DNA of 5,969 bases from Opitutia bacterium (lineage in GTDB: Bacteria > Verrucomicrobiota > Verrucomicrobiia > Opitutales > JANYDI01), in the NCBI GenBank assembly GCA_025363695.1, contig JANYDI010000096.1, forward strand, positions 1-5,969, read 5' to 3'. The notes below the pieces were generated by a model, which saw only the letters and a list, made by a program, of their open reading frames with translations, was not told the DNA's origin and did not search any database. A program made the position numbers and the translations under genes. Of the stretch, positions 5,212 through 5,969 are shown in pieces (within the stretch, counting starts at the first letter, position 1; every line of letters begins with the position of its first letter).

Positions 5212-5902
5212 CGTCAGCCTCTGTGCTGGGCACAGCATCGTCGGCAGCATCCTGAGTAGTTTCAGCAGGAATACTTTTGCTCAGGTTGATCAGCACCACA
5301 CGTTCTTGACCTTCGTGCTTGAAGGTCAGCCTTATGAGGTCAGGAACGGGCGGGTCCGTACTGAATTCTTCAAGCGATTCCTCCAGGGTTTTCCACGAGC
5401 CTACATCGCGGTCAAAGTAACAATATTCGTACTTGGTAGCCAGCGGCGAAAGCAGCGTTTTGTAAACATCCTCAAGTCCATCAGGCTGCTGAACCAGCGG
5501 ATACCACAGCGCTGAAAGGCCCTCTTTTTCCGAAAAATAAAGGGCTACCATGAGCTCTCCACAGGCTACTTTCCCGTTACCCCAGTAAAAAAGGGGCGAG
5601 GCCTCACGCGTGTTTATCACCAGCAGGTTGGGATCCGCATCACTGTAGCCGGGAGGACGTTCCATTCCAGGATTGTAGGTGACTTCTGGCAACAAAGAGC
5701 TGGGCCGCAGCAGCGTTTCTAAAAAGCGGATACAGCCCTCAATGTGTTTATCTAAAAAAAGATTTTTTTGGCTGTTTATCCAAATCTGCGACATCGAGTA
5801 CACAAAGCTCGCCGTACCCGCCAAGACCAGGCCTCCAATCGCAATAGCCAAGGTTACCTCGATAAGGGAAAATCCACTGCGTAGTTTTTTGGGAAAGTTC
5901 AT
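5198..5902 (-). CDS. Pseudopilin-like protein with type IV prepilin N-terminal methylation motif
   Basis: The protein belongs to the type II secretion/type IV pilus pseudopilin group by its N-terminus. From the ATG at 5902 (234 aa) it has a 10-residue basic leader, MNFPKKLRSG, then FSLIEVTLAIAIGG. Prepilin peptidase would cut after G10 and methylate F11; the essential glutamate is E15 (mature position 5). One hydrophobic helix (11-35) follows and the remainder is a soluble domain that I do not recognise, with an acidic, Ala/Asp-rich tail (about 212-234). Its size would fit a larger minor pseudopilin of GspJ type, but this is uncertain. The frame is open to a TTG at 5935; the ATG is preferred because it gives a standard short leader. 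No Shine-Dalgarno sequence is clear at either. The next gene begins inside its last codons. No other pseudopilin, secretin or assembly ATPase gene is in the window. Confidence 0.8.
   Translation of the reverse strand: MNFPKKLRSGFSLIEVTLAIAIGGLVLAGTASFVYSMSQIWINSQKNLFLDKHIEGCIRFLETLLRPSSLLPEVTYNPGMERPPGYSDADPNLLVINTREASPLFYWGNGKVACGELMVALYFSEKEGLSALWYPLVQQPDGLEDVYKTLLSPLATKYEYCYFDRDVGSWKTLEESLEEFSTDPPVPDLIRLTFKHEGQERVVLINLSKSIPAETTQDAADDAVPSTEADDVPN
5218..5222 (-). promoter_or_regulatory. Ribosome binding site of the LptF/LptG-like gene
   Basis: AGAGG on the minus strand lies six bases before the ATG at 5211 and inside the 3' end of the pseudopilin gene. It is the best Shine-Dalgarno match in the window and decides the start of the permease over the upstream in-frame ATG codons at 5250 and 5238. 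Position inside the upstream coding sequence suggests translational coupling. Confidence 0.6.
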
Positions 5903-5942
5903 TTTTTTGGGTTGGATGGATAAGGAAATGGCCAAGGTAATT

Positions 5943-5969
5943 AAAGGGCCAAGGGGAGCTAGCTCCCCT
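5943..5969. repeat. Modular palindromic repeat, module A, cut by window end
   Basis: AAAGGGCC is followed by the perfect palindrome AAGGGGAGCT/AGCTCCCCT (5951-5969). The flank and stem match the outer boundary of the copies at 1334 and 4034, so another arm of the same family starts here and continues beyond the window. Its loop-proximal bases (AGC/GCT) differ from the other copies but pair with each other. Confidence 0.75.

Overview
The window comes from a Gram-negative bacterium of moderate GC content. It encodes an LptF/LptG-type lipopolysaccharide-transport permease, two inner-membrane proteins of a type III export apparatus and a sigma-28 (FliA/WhiG) family sigma factor. The SctT protein carries the IDNQRG and FAP-x-N motifs of non-flagellar (injectisome) systems, and the SctS protein resembles YscS more than FliQ, so a host-associated or predatory lifestyle is plausible. 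A sigma-28 factor, an injectisome and pseudopilins together would fit the PVC superphylum (for example Verrucomicrobiota), but no taxonomic marker gene is present and this placement is a low-confidence inference.

Layout: positions 1-448 hold no credible gene. They contain a 190-bp imperfect palindrome followed by one arm of a modular palindromic repeat. The sigma factor gene lies at 449-1249 on the minus strand, preceded by an AT-rich leader with a perfect palindrome and a 16-bp tandem repeat. Positions 1334-1652 are filled by the modular repeat, including an 18-bp stem that closes on an 88-nt structured insert. Next, on the minus strand, are sctT (1654-2454) and sctS (2456-2725), which read sctS then sctT with one base between them. 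An 87-bp divergent promoter region separates sctS from a plus-strand dicarboxylate/amino-acid:cation symporter (2813-4033). A complete two-armed copy of the modular palindrome (4034-4308) fills the space between the symporter and the convergent minus-strand genes for an LptF/LptG permease (4315-5211) and a pseudopilin-like protein (5198-5902). The window ends inside another copy of the repeat.

How the parts relate: sctS and sctT encode neighbouring subunits of one export gate and are almost certainly co-transcribed. The nearby sigma factor could serve the same system, but this is inferred from position only. The pseudopilin and Lpt permease genes overlap by 14 bp and are probably translated from one message. 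The strongest unexplained signal is the modular palindromic repeat. Its stems differ in sequence between copies but stay paired through compensatory changes, and it begins within about a dozen bases of every stop codon in the window except that of sctS (where sctT follows directly) and that of the pseudopilin (which lies inside the permease gene). This points to a function at the RNA or single-stranded DNA level at gene 3' ends, or to a mobile palindromic element with that insertion preference.
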